Origin: CBDVBD01 sp965372135
GTDB lineage: Bacteria; Electryoneota; RPQS01; CBDVBD01
Direction: 5' to 3'
Assembly: GCA_965372135.1 (NCBI GenBank)
Contig: CBDVBD010000010.1
Coordinates: 1 to 39,774, forward strand
Length of the DNA: 39,774 bases
A program made the position numbers and the translations under genes. The notes below the pieces were generated by a model. That model was not told where the DNA came from. It was given only the letters and a program-made list of their open reading frames with translations, and did no database searches. Positions 8,851 to 16,070 of the stretch are shown here, piece after piece (position 1 is the stretch's first letter; the number at the start of each line of letters is the position of its first letter).

Positions 8851-9591
8851 CTATATCATCAGATCACCGCCGTTGATGTCGATGGATGCGCCAGTGATGT
8901 AATCAGCACCGGTAACCAGAAATAGAACCAGCTTTGCTACTTCTTCCGGAGTACCTATCCGGGATATGGGAAAACTCTTGACGTAATCTGCGATACGTTC
9001 CGGGGAACATTCCAAGCGTACCATTTCAGTATCGATCAGCCCGGGACAGACGGCGTTCACAGTGATTCCGTGTGAGGCGACTTCCTTAGCGACCGCCCTG
9101 GTGAAACCCAGCATCGCTGCTTTGGATGTGGTATAGTGTGCGCCGCCCAGGGTGCTAACACTTCTGCCCGCTGAGGATGACATGTTGATAATTCTGCCGA
9201 ACCCCTTTTCTTTCATAATGCCCAACACCGCTTTGGTGCACAGGAACACACCATTCAAGTTCACATTCAGCACCCGGTCCCACTCTTCTTTGGTAATATT
9301 TTCAATCCCGGTGGGATAGAGGATTCCGGCATTGTTCACCAAGATGTCGACGACACCGTATTGATCTACAGTTTGTCGTACCATACGTTCGACTTCATCT
9401 TCCTTGGTCACATCGGCAGTGATACTCAAACCTCCGATGTTGTCGGCAACCTGTTGTACTTCATCCTCTTTGATATCGGTTACCACTACCTTTGCGCCTT
9501 CTTGAGCGAACAACCCCGCGATGACTTTCCCTATCCCCTGGGCGGCACCGGAGATGATGGCGACTTTGTCTTTTAGCTTCTCCCGTGGCAT
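8851..9591 (-). CDS. Short-chain dehydrogenase/reductase, FabG-like
   Basis: This is a 246-residue classical SDR, cytosolic, using NAD(P)H to interconvert ketones and alcohols. The nucleotide-binding motif SGAAQGIG is at residues 14-21. The acidic residue in VVTDIKED at about 39 suggests NAD preference. NNAG is at about 86, followed by the catalytic Ser in NMSSSAGR and the YTTSK Tyr-Lys pair at about 151-155. The C-terminus (GADYITGASIDINGG) is typical of FabG-like enzymes. The substrate cannot be told from sequence, and acyl-carrier-protein reduction in fatty-acid synthesis is only one possibility because no fab genes are adjacent. It starts 20 nt after the stop of the serine hydrolase and may be the last gene of that operon. 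Confidence 0.9.
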   Translation of the reverse strand: MPREKLKDKVAIISGAAQGIGKVIAGLFAQEGAKVVVTDIKEDEVQQVADNIGGLSITADVTKEDEVERMVRQTVDQYGVVDILVNNAGILYPTGIENITKEEWDRVLNVNLNGVFLCTKAVLGIMKEKGFGRIINMSSSAGRSVSTLGGAHYTTSKAAMLGFTRAVAKEVASHGITVNAVCPGLIDTEMVRLECSPERIADYVKSFPISRIGTPEEVAKLVLFLVTGADYITGASIDINGGDLMI

Positions 9592-9611
9592 TTTTGTTCC
9601 TTAATCGTCTA

Positions 9612-11519
9612 CTAATACGCCCATAATCTCAGTCCGATTATGCCCCAGTAGCTGAAATAAACTGTTATTCCTGTGCAGGAAAGCGATAAGACAAGGGCAT
9701 ATATCCGTGCAGTCTTTTTTACGGGTTTTTTGAAACTAATAAGTGAATAAATTACGCTAAGCACTGAAAGCCCTGCAAATAGCAAAGTTGAAATAAAGAA
9801 AACGATATTTTGCATAGTCATTGTGCCCACGTAAGTCATAGACTGATTCCCAACCGCGTAAAATCCAATTATTAGTGAGATCATCGCAAGCAAGGGGATC
9901 ACTCTCATTCTCAGATATTTTGACCTGTTTTCTTTTCGCCGCAATTTTTTATAAAGATGTACCGGAATCCAGAAAACGGCATACAAGATTCCGGAAATCA
10001 TTATAATCAACATCCCAAAAACAAGGGTTCGGTAGATATAGATTTTCCAGATTCCGGTCTTTTCGTAATATGACCCCTTTGTTGCATACACCATTACGCC
10101 TTCAGACGTTGTGGTAAACACCCTACCCGCCTCTGGCGATTCTGATCTTCGAAATGTATTTGGAGAAACCGGAATTAACGCTTTTTTTCCCTCCAGAAAT
10201 TCTTTTGTGTATAGAGTATCATTCTCAACTGATATTGAAATACCGCTCATTAGAGTATTGATAAATTGTAACAAATCCTGCCTTGGACTCAGATATTCAT
10301 AGTAACCGATATATTTTTCCAGTTGATCGGTTGAAAGCTTGATTGATGGTTTTTGAGGAGGATCAATGTCACGAATTAAATATTCTTGAATTACATCACA
10401 TATTTCCTCAAATTTGTACGGATTGAAGTAATTTCCTAATGCAACAAAACCAAGTCCCTGGTCTTTTAAGTAAGCATACTTTGCAATATATCCTGGTCCT
10501 CCACCTGAATGCGTATACCATTTAAAACCATATTTGAAGCTTGATCCCACCCCAAAACCATAACCTTCAGTGAGTCCTGCTTTCGCTGCAACAGTTGTAG
10601 TATGAATACCCAGCCGGTCGATTGACTCCTCACTTAATATTTGCTGTTCACCTATTTTGCCCTTGTTGAGTAGGAATTGCATAAATAGCGCCATGTCTTT
10701 GGTGGAGGAATTTAAGGAAGATGCAGGACGGTCATATCCTATAATATATGGGATGGGCTGATAATTGTCGTCATATCCTTGAGCGAGCAGTTGTTTACAT
10801 TCTTTGGTCAGCCTGAATGAAGAATTTTTCATACCTATCGGTTCTAAAATATTATCCTTTAAATAGTCCTCATACTGCCGTCCGGTAATTTTTTCCAACA
10901 CATATCCTGCCAGTGTATATCCCGGGCTGGAATAAGCACGACGGGTACCAGGCTGCCAGCGAGCTTTGAGTATTTTTGCCTTAATCTCCACCGCTTGCCT
11001 GAGTGGCATTTCAGGATCATCTTTATTAATTAACCAACTGGGGTGGATATCGTCAAAGCCGGCTGTATGTTCAAGCAAATGAACCACTCGAATAGGATGG
11101 GTATCTTGCCAACGATTGTTGATTTCAATTTCCGGTGCGATGTCACTCACTGGTGTAGTAATATCAATTTTACCTGCTTCAATTAACTTGAGAAAACCAA
11201 GACCCAAGAAGCTTTTTGTGCAGGAGGCAACACAAAAAAGAGTATTTTCCGTTACCGGCTCACCGGTTTCAACATTAGCGTATCCGAAACACTCAATCCA
11301 TAAAATTGAATCTTTTGATACCAGTGCGAATCCGGAACCGGGAATCTTGTATTCTTTAAGTAAACTATCAATTTTTGCCTTCAACTCGACCGTAGTATAT
11401 GGGGTTTTGGTGCTATCTACAGAAGCTTCGCTGACTGGTATGCTGAAAGTGGTTAATACTGCTAAAGACATAATCAGCAATGCTGTAAAGAATCTTGTGG
11501 CAATATCTGGTCTTCTCAT
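9612..11519 (-). CDS. Serine hydrolase, class C beta-lactamase fold, with C-terminal membrane segments
   Basis: From the ATG at 11519 the protein has 635 residues. An N-terminal signal segment is followed by a beta-lactamase/PBP4-like domain at about 40-370. The nucleophile motif is SCTK, the second motif is YSS (in AYSSPGY, where YSN is usual), and the third is HSGGGPG. A linker then leads to about four transmembrane helices (about 490-635). Such proteins are peptidases, esterases or amidases acting outside the cytoplasm, and the substrate is unknown. AGGAA lies 11 nt before this start. The longer frame uses a GTG inside the preceding gene. It follows the selenoprotein gene by only 19 nt, so co-transcription is likely. 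Confidence 0.88.
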   Translation of the reverse strand: MRRPDIATRFFTALLIMSLAVLTTFSIPVSEASVDSTKTPYTTVELKAKIDSLLKEYKIPGSGFALVSKDSILWIECFGYANVETGEPVTENTLFCVASCTKSFLGLGFLKLIEAGKIDITTPVSDIAPEIEINNRWQDTHPIRVVHLLEHTAGFDDIHPSWLINKDDPEMPLRQAVEIKAKILKARWQPGTRRAYSSPGYTLAGYVLEKITGRQYEDYLKDNILEPIGMKNSSFRLTKECKQLLAQGYDDNYQPIPYIIGYDRPASSLNSSTKDMALFMQFLLNKGKIGEQQILSEESIDRLGIHTTTVAAKAGLTEGYGFGVGSSFKYGFKWYTHSGGGPGYIAKYAYLKDQGLGFVALGNYFNPYKFEEICDVIQEYLIRDIDPPQKPSIKLSTDQLEKYIGYYEYLSPRQDLLQFINTLMSGISISVENDTLYTKEFLEGKKALIPVSPNTFRRSESPEAGRVFTTTSEGVMVYATKGSYYEKTGIWKIYIYRTLVFGMLIIMISGILYAVFWIPVHLYKKLRRKENRSKYLRMRVIPLLAMISLIIGFYAVGNQSMTYVGTMTMQNIVFFISTLLFAGLSVLSVIYSLISFKKPVKKTARIYALVLSLSCTGITVYFSYWGIIGLRLWAY

Positions 11520-11538
11520 GTTATTATTATTCCTAAGT

Positions 11539-12285
11539 TTAATTGAAAGCAAAAAGGGCACCTTGAATTATCCGAGTGGCATAAGCACTTTGGTCTAAAG
11601 TGTAGTATTTACCATCAATTTGATCGGTGATGGTTCTGAATTCTCGCGCATGTTCTTCTGACCAGAAGAAAATGGAGTTACGTCAGAATGCGTTGATGAT
11701 GCTGGGTTCGGTCAAGCTCTCGAAATCCACTGATGGTGAAAAAATTAGGGGTTCTGCATCAGCGTTAAGAACACGATAATTTAGATCGCTGTCCAACTCC
11801 ATTGTTAGTGGTTCATGGCAGTGTTTACATTCTGTTTTGGCGGTGACTTTCAGTTCCTGGTTTCTTAAGCGCCCTTGCACGAAGGACGTGGCAATGGTGT
11901 CCACCGCTCAAGCAGCAAAAATGCCTTCACCAGTGCTAAGGGTGAGGTGATGTGGAGTTTTTTCCACCGTTACCGGATACGCCCAGGCGACAGCATTCGA
12001 ATCATTTCTGAACAGAAAGGTAAGATTTTTCTCCAAATCGTCCAGGATTTTTTTTACTTTGTCAACGGGTATTTGCAATTCCACGGAAATCATTTCCGGT
12101 GGGATGGGTTTTCCGATACTGGGAAGCTCCCTGACCACGAAATTGCGCACCTTATGATGTTCGGGGGACATGAAGTTTAGATGTGCACTGATGTAGTGTG
12201 CTTCATTGAGAAGACTCTGCTTCCACTTCTCAGCGGAGGTTTCCACAATATCATGTCCCTTCCCCATTAGCATCACATCAGACAT
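11539..12285 (-). CDS. MerB-like organomercurial (alkylmercury) lyase with two in-frame UGA codons, predicted double selenoprotein
   Basis: The reading frame runs 249 codons from the ATG at 12285 to TAA at 11539-11541 and is broken only by TGA at 11908-11910 (codon 126) and 11683-11685 (codon 201). Residues about 35-95 form the N-terminal winged-helix region seen in MerB. KTPHHLTLSTGEGIFAA-U-AVDT matches the MerB stretch TPH...LYAWCALDT. NAF-U-RNSIFFWSEEHA matches MerB SFCCHVHFFAS. The two UGAs therefore replace the catalytic cysteines C96 and C159 of plasmid MerB, and the catalytic D99 is kept as D129. A CKHC pair (153-156) lies between. Known MerB enzymes protonate carbon-mercury bonds, so organometal cleavage is the inferred role. 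Hairpins follow both UGAs. TGA is a normal stop elsewhere in the window. A decayed pseudogene is the alternative, but it would not place both nonsense codons on the active site. Confidence 0.85.
11653..11670 (-). promoter_or_regulatory. SECIS-like hairpin after the second UGA of the MerB-like gene
   Basis: The mRNA reads UUCUUCU-GGUC-AGAAGAA, a perfect 7-bp stem with a GGUC loop. Nineteen nt separate the UGA (11685-11683) and the loop. In E. coli fdhF, recalled from memory, the apical loop is also GGUC(U) and begins 18 nt after the UGA. Bacterial SelB recognises such loops to insert selenocysteine. Confidence 0.8.
11875..11894 (-). promoter_or_regulatory. Weaker SECIS-like hairpin after the first UGA of the MerB-like gene
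   Basis: The mRNA arms UUG-C-CACG and CGUG-CAA pair with one bulged C around loop UCCUU. If the last pair opens, the loop becomes GUCCUUC, with the G about 20 nt after the UGA (11910-11908). Distance and stem fit bacterial SECIS rules. The loop lacks GG, so support is moderate. Confidence 0.45.
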
Positions 12286-12292
12286 AGGTTAT

Positions 12293-12667
12293 TCAATCCT
12301 CCTTCTTCGCAGGTTGCAGCATGGCGAATGTCACACCGGATGGTTCGTTGAACAAGCAGATTCTCGATCCGGTGGGTAACACAAAATTCGGCTCAACTAT
12401 GTGTCCACCTTCTTCTTCAATCCGGATGATCATTTCTTCAATGTTTTCCACCAGGATGTAAATGGTCAGAAACGGTAGCTTGGCTTTTTGCAGGGTGAAA
12501 ATCCCCCCACCCCAAAACTTAGCAGAACTTTCACCTGCGGGTAATTCGTAGATGCCGATGTCTTTATTGAGGTTAAATTTCCAAACGAACACTTTTTCGA
12601 AGAATTTCACAGACTTTTCCGCATCATGCGATGCCAATTCCCAAAAGCAGATCGGATTTTTCTGCAT
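12293..12667 (-). CDS. VOC (glyoxalase/bleomycin-resistance) family protein
   Basis: The 124-residue single-domain protein shows the VOC pattern: a beta strand with WELAS, then D-A-E-K-S-V-K-F-F-E-K-V-F-V-W-K at residues 15-30, and a second half ending IEEEGGHIVEP, GSRICLFNEPSGVTFAMLQP. The usual metal-ligand His and Glu positions are not clearly kept, so a catalytic metal site is uncertain. Family members include glyoxalases, dioxygenases and ligand-binding resistance proteins. The ATG at 12667 has GGAGGAATCC before it. It starts 17 nt after the DUF4097 lipoprotein gene and ends 7 nt before the MerB-like gene, whose Shine-Dalgarno site (GAAGGAGG) lies inside its last codons. The two are almost certainly co-translated. 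Confidence 0.8.
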   Translation of the reverse strand: MQKNPICFWELASHDAEKSVKFFEKVFVWKFNLNKDIGIYELPAGESSAKFWGGGIFTLQKAKLPFLTIYILVENIEEMIIRIEEEGGHIVEPNFVLPTGSRICLFNEPSGVTFAMLQPAKKED

Positions 12668-12684
12668 GGATTCCTCCAATGAAT

Positions 12685-13458
12685 TTATTGAGCGCGAATG
12701 GTAATGTTTCCAATAACTGCAGAAATGTTGATTAAGGCACATCCCTGACCAATGAAGCCAGCTTTATGATTGGGTTCATTGGTTGTGTAACTAATCGAGG
12801 GGAATCCCGTTACGGTAACCACACCAATTGTTGTCGAAGCGTTAAATGCCATGCAAACATTCGATGGTAGAGACAGTAAGATATTGCCATTAACAGTCTG
12901 CAATATAGCCGATTCACCTACATCAAGCGTGGTTAACGCACAATCGATCGATCCGTTTACACTCTGCCCTATGAGACCTCCTTGAAGGCTTTCAACAGTG
13001 ATACTCCCATTCACAGTATGTAAATTAGCTCCGGCAAGCATACTGTTCAGGATGATCGATCCATTGACAGTACTAAGATCCGTGTAGATGGATCCCGGTC
13101 CGGTGATGTCAAAATCAGCACGGTAGTTATGATCACCAGTCCCAGGCATGTCTGCTGCCAGATATAAATGATCGCCTGAGGTGCTATCTGTGACCACAAC
13201 ACTATCAATACACGCCTCCGCTTCGATCTGATCCTCGCCAGTGCAACTTCCGGTGATCTCTGCAATGATGGTATCACCGAAAATGGCGTAAAATGTTATC
13301 TCACCGTTCACGGTTTCCGCGGTCATTTCATTGATACCAATTGCCGACCATCCGCGAGTTTCGACATCTTCAAGCAAATATTCGTCTGATCCATTATCAT
13401 CCGAATCACACCCCAAAAACAATGCAACAACCAATAAAAAAAAGATGAATCGCTGCAT
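12685..13458 (-). CDS. DUF4097-type adhesin-like lipoprotein
   Basis: From the ATG at 13458 the protein has 257 residues. A lipoprotein signal with lipobox LFLGC is followed by an Asp/Ser-rich linker. The body is beta-helical, built of repeats of the form T/S-V-N-G-S/E/N-I (ETVNGEI, STVNGSI, HTVNGSI, QSVNGSI, QTVNGNI), the DUF4097 strand pattern. Function in this family is unknown. These proteins often sit with envelope-stress regulators. Four cysteines occur in the mature part. AGGAGGAAC lies just before the ATG, and the 33-residue longer frame lacks homology. It is the first gene of the operon with VOC, the MerB-like selenoprotein and the serine hydrolase. Confidence 0.82.
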   Translation of the reverse strand: MQRFIFFLLVVALFLGCDSDDNGSDEYLLEDVETRGWSAIGINEMTAETVNGEITFYAIFGDTIIAEITGSCTGEDQIEAEACIDSVVVTDSTSGDHLYLAADMPGTGDHNYRADFDITGPGSIYTDLSTVNGSIILNSMLAGANLHTVNGSITVESLQGGLIGQSVNGSIDCALTTLDVGESAILQTVNGNILLSLPSNVCMAFNASTTIGVVTVTGFPSISYTTNEPNHKAGFIGQGCALINISAVIGNITIRAQ

Positions 13459-13676
13459 TTTGTTCCTCCTTATTTCGGTTTTGGAGTTTTTAGCTCGGTA
13501 GTCAGTTTGTTTCCGAATTCTTTTTAACCCGAGCTGCCAAGTCGTTTTCGTGCTCAATCAGTAATTCTTGAATCTTTTAAGAAATAGAATATGTTGAATG
13601 TAATATATTTCTCGGAAAATAGCAATATGAATCTTTATAATAGTATATAACAAGAAACGAAGCCATTATGCTGGAC

Positions 13677-13692
13677 TTTCGCAGATGCGAAA
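13677..13692 (-). terminator. Small hairpin after the SGNH hydrolase gene
   Basis: TTTCGC and GCGAAA pair around AGAT, 10 nt beyond the stop codon of the gene ending at 13703. There is no long T-run, so this is a weak terminator candidate. Confidence 0.3.
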
Positions 13693-13702
13693 TTTAATTA
13701 TC

Positions 13703-14764
13703 CTATTTAAGAAACAACATTTTCCTACACTCCAAACCATTTCCGGTTTGGATTCGTAAAATATAATTTCCCGTACTAACAGGGTGGTTATTCCGATCTG
13801 TCGCGTTCCACATTGTAGAATGAGGACCATGAGGCTGATCGCGATCGATTAAGGTGGTTACTTCCTGACCGAGGATATCAAAAATCTGCAAAAGGACGTG
13901 TGTGGGATATTTAAGATGGTAACTGATAGTAGTGCTGCTGTTAAAGGGATTGGGGTAGTTTTGGTGTAGGGTGAATGATAGGGGTTGTGGTTCGGATTGG
14001 GGGTTGACGGCAAGTACAGTTTGAGCAGCGGCGGTTTGCAGGAATATGGCATCTTCAATAGATAAGCCAGCGGTATATTCAAGTCCGATTGGGCTGGATT
14101 GGAAAAAGACAGCGTAAAACACGCATGCAGCGAGATAAGAGCCGCGAACTGTGGGATGGCTGTTGTCGCCCTCCCATAGATCAACGGTGGAATCCATGGT
14201 GACAGCAGTTGCCCAGGCATTACCCACCGGGCACATTATAGCCGACAACTCATCAGCGATTTGAGTATAGGCAGTGCTTAAGGAATCCTGCATATGGAAG
14301 AAATCTACGAATACCGGGCTGGAATACCCACCGATGGTCTGCTGCCCGCCGTTTTTACGTCCCCAGGTCATGAAGAAGGCGGTGTTCTGGTTGTGGCGTG
14401 TGATGAGGGAATCCAAGACACGAGCCGCGGGATACATACTGTTGTAACGCCAGTAGTCGATGGTGGGGATTTGGCTTTGTTCCTGGAGTACCACGTAATC
14501 CCAAGTGCCCAAATTTATTCGTTCCAGGCTGGCAGGATTGGTGCTGTGACCTTCCAGGGTGTACCCACCTGGAGTATTCATGTCGGTTATTACCGGTTCT
14601 CCACCAGATCGTGCCAAATCCTCAAACATCTGGGGCATGCCGTTGAAATAGGTGTAGCTATTGCCCAAGAAAAGGACATGAAGAGTGTCCTGGGCATGTA
14701 ACACTCCGGTAAATGCCACTAATATGACGGCTAAACGCAGCACAATGTTTTTACAATTTGCCAA
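13703..14764 (-). CDS. Secreted SGNH/GDSL-like hydrolase with type IX-style C-terminal sorting domain
   Basis: The 353-residue protein starts with a signal peptide (about 1-25). A SGNH-like domain follows: LFLGNSYTYFNG carries the block-I Ser at about residue 35, and DNSHPTVRGSYLAA carries the Asp-x-x-His-like dyad at about 203. The last 85 residues contain LHQNYPNPFNSSTTISY, FDILGQEV and a terminal RKMLFLK. This is the beta-sandwich sorting signal of the type IX/Por pathway found in FCB bacteria. An esterase or deacetylase acting on polysaccharide at the cell surface is inferred. The start appears to be TTG at 14764, two bases after the TGA of the upstream gene, with GAGG 9-10 nt before it. 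Translational coupling is likely. Confidence 0.85.
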   Translation of the reverse strand: MANCKNIVLRLAVILVAFTGVLHAQDTLHVLFLGNSYTYFNGMPQMFEDLARSGGEPVITDMNTPGGYTLEGHSTNPASLERINLGTWDYVVLQEQSQIPTIDYWRYNSMYPAARVLDSLITRHNQNTAFFMTWGRKNGGQQTIGGYSSPVFVDFFHMQDSLSTAYTQIADELSAIMCPVGNAWATAVTMDSTVDLWEGDNSHPTVRGSYLAACVFYAVFFQSSPIGLEYTAGLSIEDAIFLQTAAAQTVLAVNPQSEPQPLSFTLHQNYPNPFNSSTTISYHLKYPTHVLLQIFDILGQEVTTLIDRDQPHGPHSTMWNATDRNNHPVSTGNYILRIQTGNGLECRKMLFLK

Positions 14765-14766
14765 TT

Positions 14767-16002
14767 TCAGAAACCTCGTTCCTTTACCAAATGCTCTAAT
14801 TTGACTTTTAGATTAGCTGGTGAAATTTTTTCGAATACGATTTTTATGCAATCATTGAAACATGCGAATTTTGCCATGCTATCGGCAAATGCGGGAAGGA
14901 ATTTATCATATTCTTTAAATTTTGCTTCAAACAGCAAATTGCGAACAATCATGGTTTTCGTTTTTCGATCCGCTTTCGGATCAAGCCGACCTACAAGCTG
15001 TTCCTCCCATAAAATCGGCAACACGTAGTAGCCGTAAATTCTTTTTACAGGGGGTGTATAACATTCCAAGGTATATTCAAATCCAAACAGGCGCTTTATC
15101 CTATTGCGCTGGATAATTAAATTGTCGAACGGTGAAAGTAGTAACACTTTGTTTGTCAACCGATTAAGCTTTGCCGATTTCTCGATAGTTTCCGGAAATG
15201 CGTAATTGTCTTTGTTTTCCAGTCCTTCAATTTCAACACGGATTACTTCCCCTGATTCCACCAGATCCTTGAGTGATTTTGAAATCACCTCTTTACCAGC
15301 GGCATCGATGTGGTCACGAATCTCCTTTTCGGTAGCCACGCCAAGCGCTGACAATGCACGACGCACCAGAAACCGACCAAGTTCGTCCGAGTCCGGGACG
15401 CTAGTATCGATCCCAACCGGAAGCACCCGTTCGGTCAGATCGAACACTTTCTGATTGTTGCGACGCTCTGATATCATCAATTCACCTTTCCAAACCAATA
15501 ATGACAAAGCGGCTCTGGCGGGTTTCGGATTCCACATGGGTTTACGTTCCGATTTCGGGGCGGACTCAAAATCCTTGGAACTCAACGGGCCTTCGTTGCG
15601 AATGCGCTCCATCGCAGGCTCCATCAATTGCCCGTATTTGTCCATCATCTGCTTTTCCCATTTAGAATGGGGATTTTCATATTCACGCATGCGTAGCAGG
15701 TAATATCGATAATCGGACATGGGCAAATAGGAGTGAGCGTGTCCCCAATATTCGAACACCCGACGGTCCTTTGCCTGCAGTTCATGCAGCATATCCGGAT
15801 GATAGTCCGGTCGCCGAATCCACAGAGTGTGATGGTGCGCTCGCTCGATGACATTTATGGTGTCAATTTGCACATAGCCCAGCGTTTCGATGGTTTGAGC
15901 CACACCTTCTTTTCCATTTGGAAGCTCGGTTTCCTCATCAAGCAATTGGCAATGTAAAGCCAGTCTGCGGACTATTTCCAGAGATATTTGATGTTTTTTC
16001 AT
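14767..16002 (-). CDS. Winged-helix DNA glycosylase, AlkZ/YcaQ-like (DUF1006/HTH_42)
   Basis: The 411-residue protein matches the YcaQ/AlkZ family of winged-helix glycosylases, which remove alkylated or cross-linked bases from DNA. The conserved GYVQIDTINVIERAHH at about residues 42-57 carries the Q-x-D catalytic motif. It is followed by LWIRRPDY, VFEYWGHAHSYLP and a C-terminal half with the LSPFDNLIIQRNR and LVGRLDPKADR segments typical of the family. The length is normal. A clear Shine-Dalgarno site is missing before the ATG, and TTGACA sits about 10 nt upstream. It is followed immediately by the SGNH hydrolase gene. It is one of several DNA-repair genes in the window (also 18327 and 36713). 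Confidence 0.85.
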   Translation of the reverse strand: MKKHQISLEIVRRLALHCQLLDEETELPNGKEGVAQTIETLGYVQIDTINVIERAHHHTLWIRRPDYHPDMLHELQAKDRRVFEYWGHAHSYLPMSDYRYYLLRMREYENPHSKWEKQMMDKYGQLMEPAMERIRNEGPLSSKDFESAPKSERKPMWNPKPARAALSLLVWKGELMISERRNNQKVFDLTERVLPVGIDTSVPDSDELGRFLVRRALSALGVATEKEIRDHIDAAGKEVISKSLKDLVESGEVIRVEIEGLENKDNYAFPETIEKSAKLNRLTNKVLLLSPFDNLIIQRNRIKRLFGFEYTLECYTPPVKRIYGYYVLPILWEEQLVGRLDPKADRKTKTMIVRNLLFEAKFKEYDKFLPAFADSMAKFACFNDCIKIVFEKISPANLKVKLEHLVKERGF

Positions 16003-16015
16003 AGTTAATATGTCA

Positions 16016-16060
16016 AGATCACTGGGATCCTGACCGACTCCTGGATTCCTGTTTCCGCAG
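16016..16060. repeat. Degenerate copy of the GGGATCCTGAC composite repeat
   Basis: GTCA-a-GATC pairs with GATC-c-TGAC around ACTGG, and a degenerate CTGGATTCCTG element follows directly. It shares its core with 23531-23551 and 6115-6131. Confidence 0.5.
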
Positions 16061-16070
16061 AAACGATAAT

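Noticed and set aside
11683..11910. TGA read as tryptophan (alternative genetic code) in the MerB-like gene
   Set aside because: TGA ends other genes normally in this window (for example at 12293 and 14767) and tryptophan is encoded by TGG throughout.
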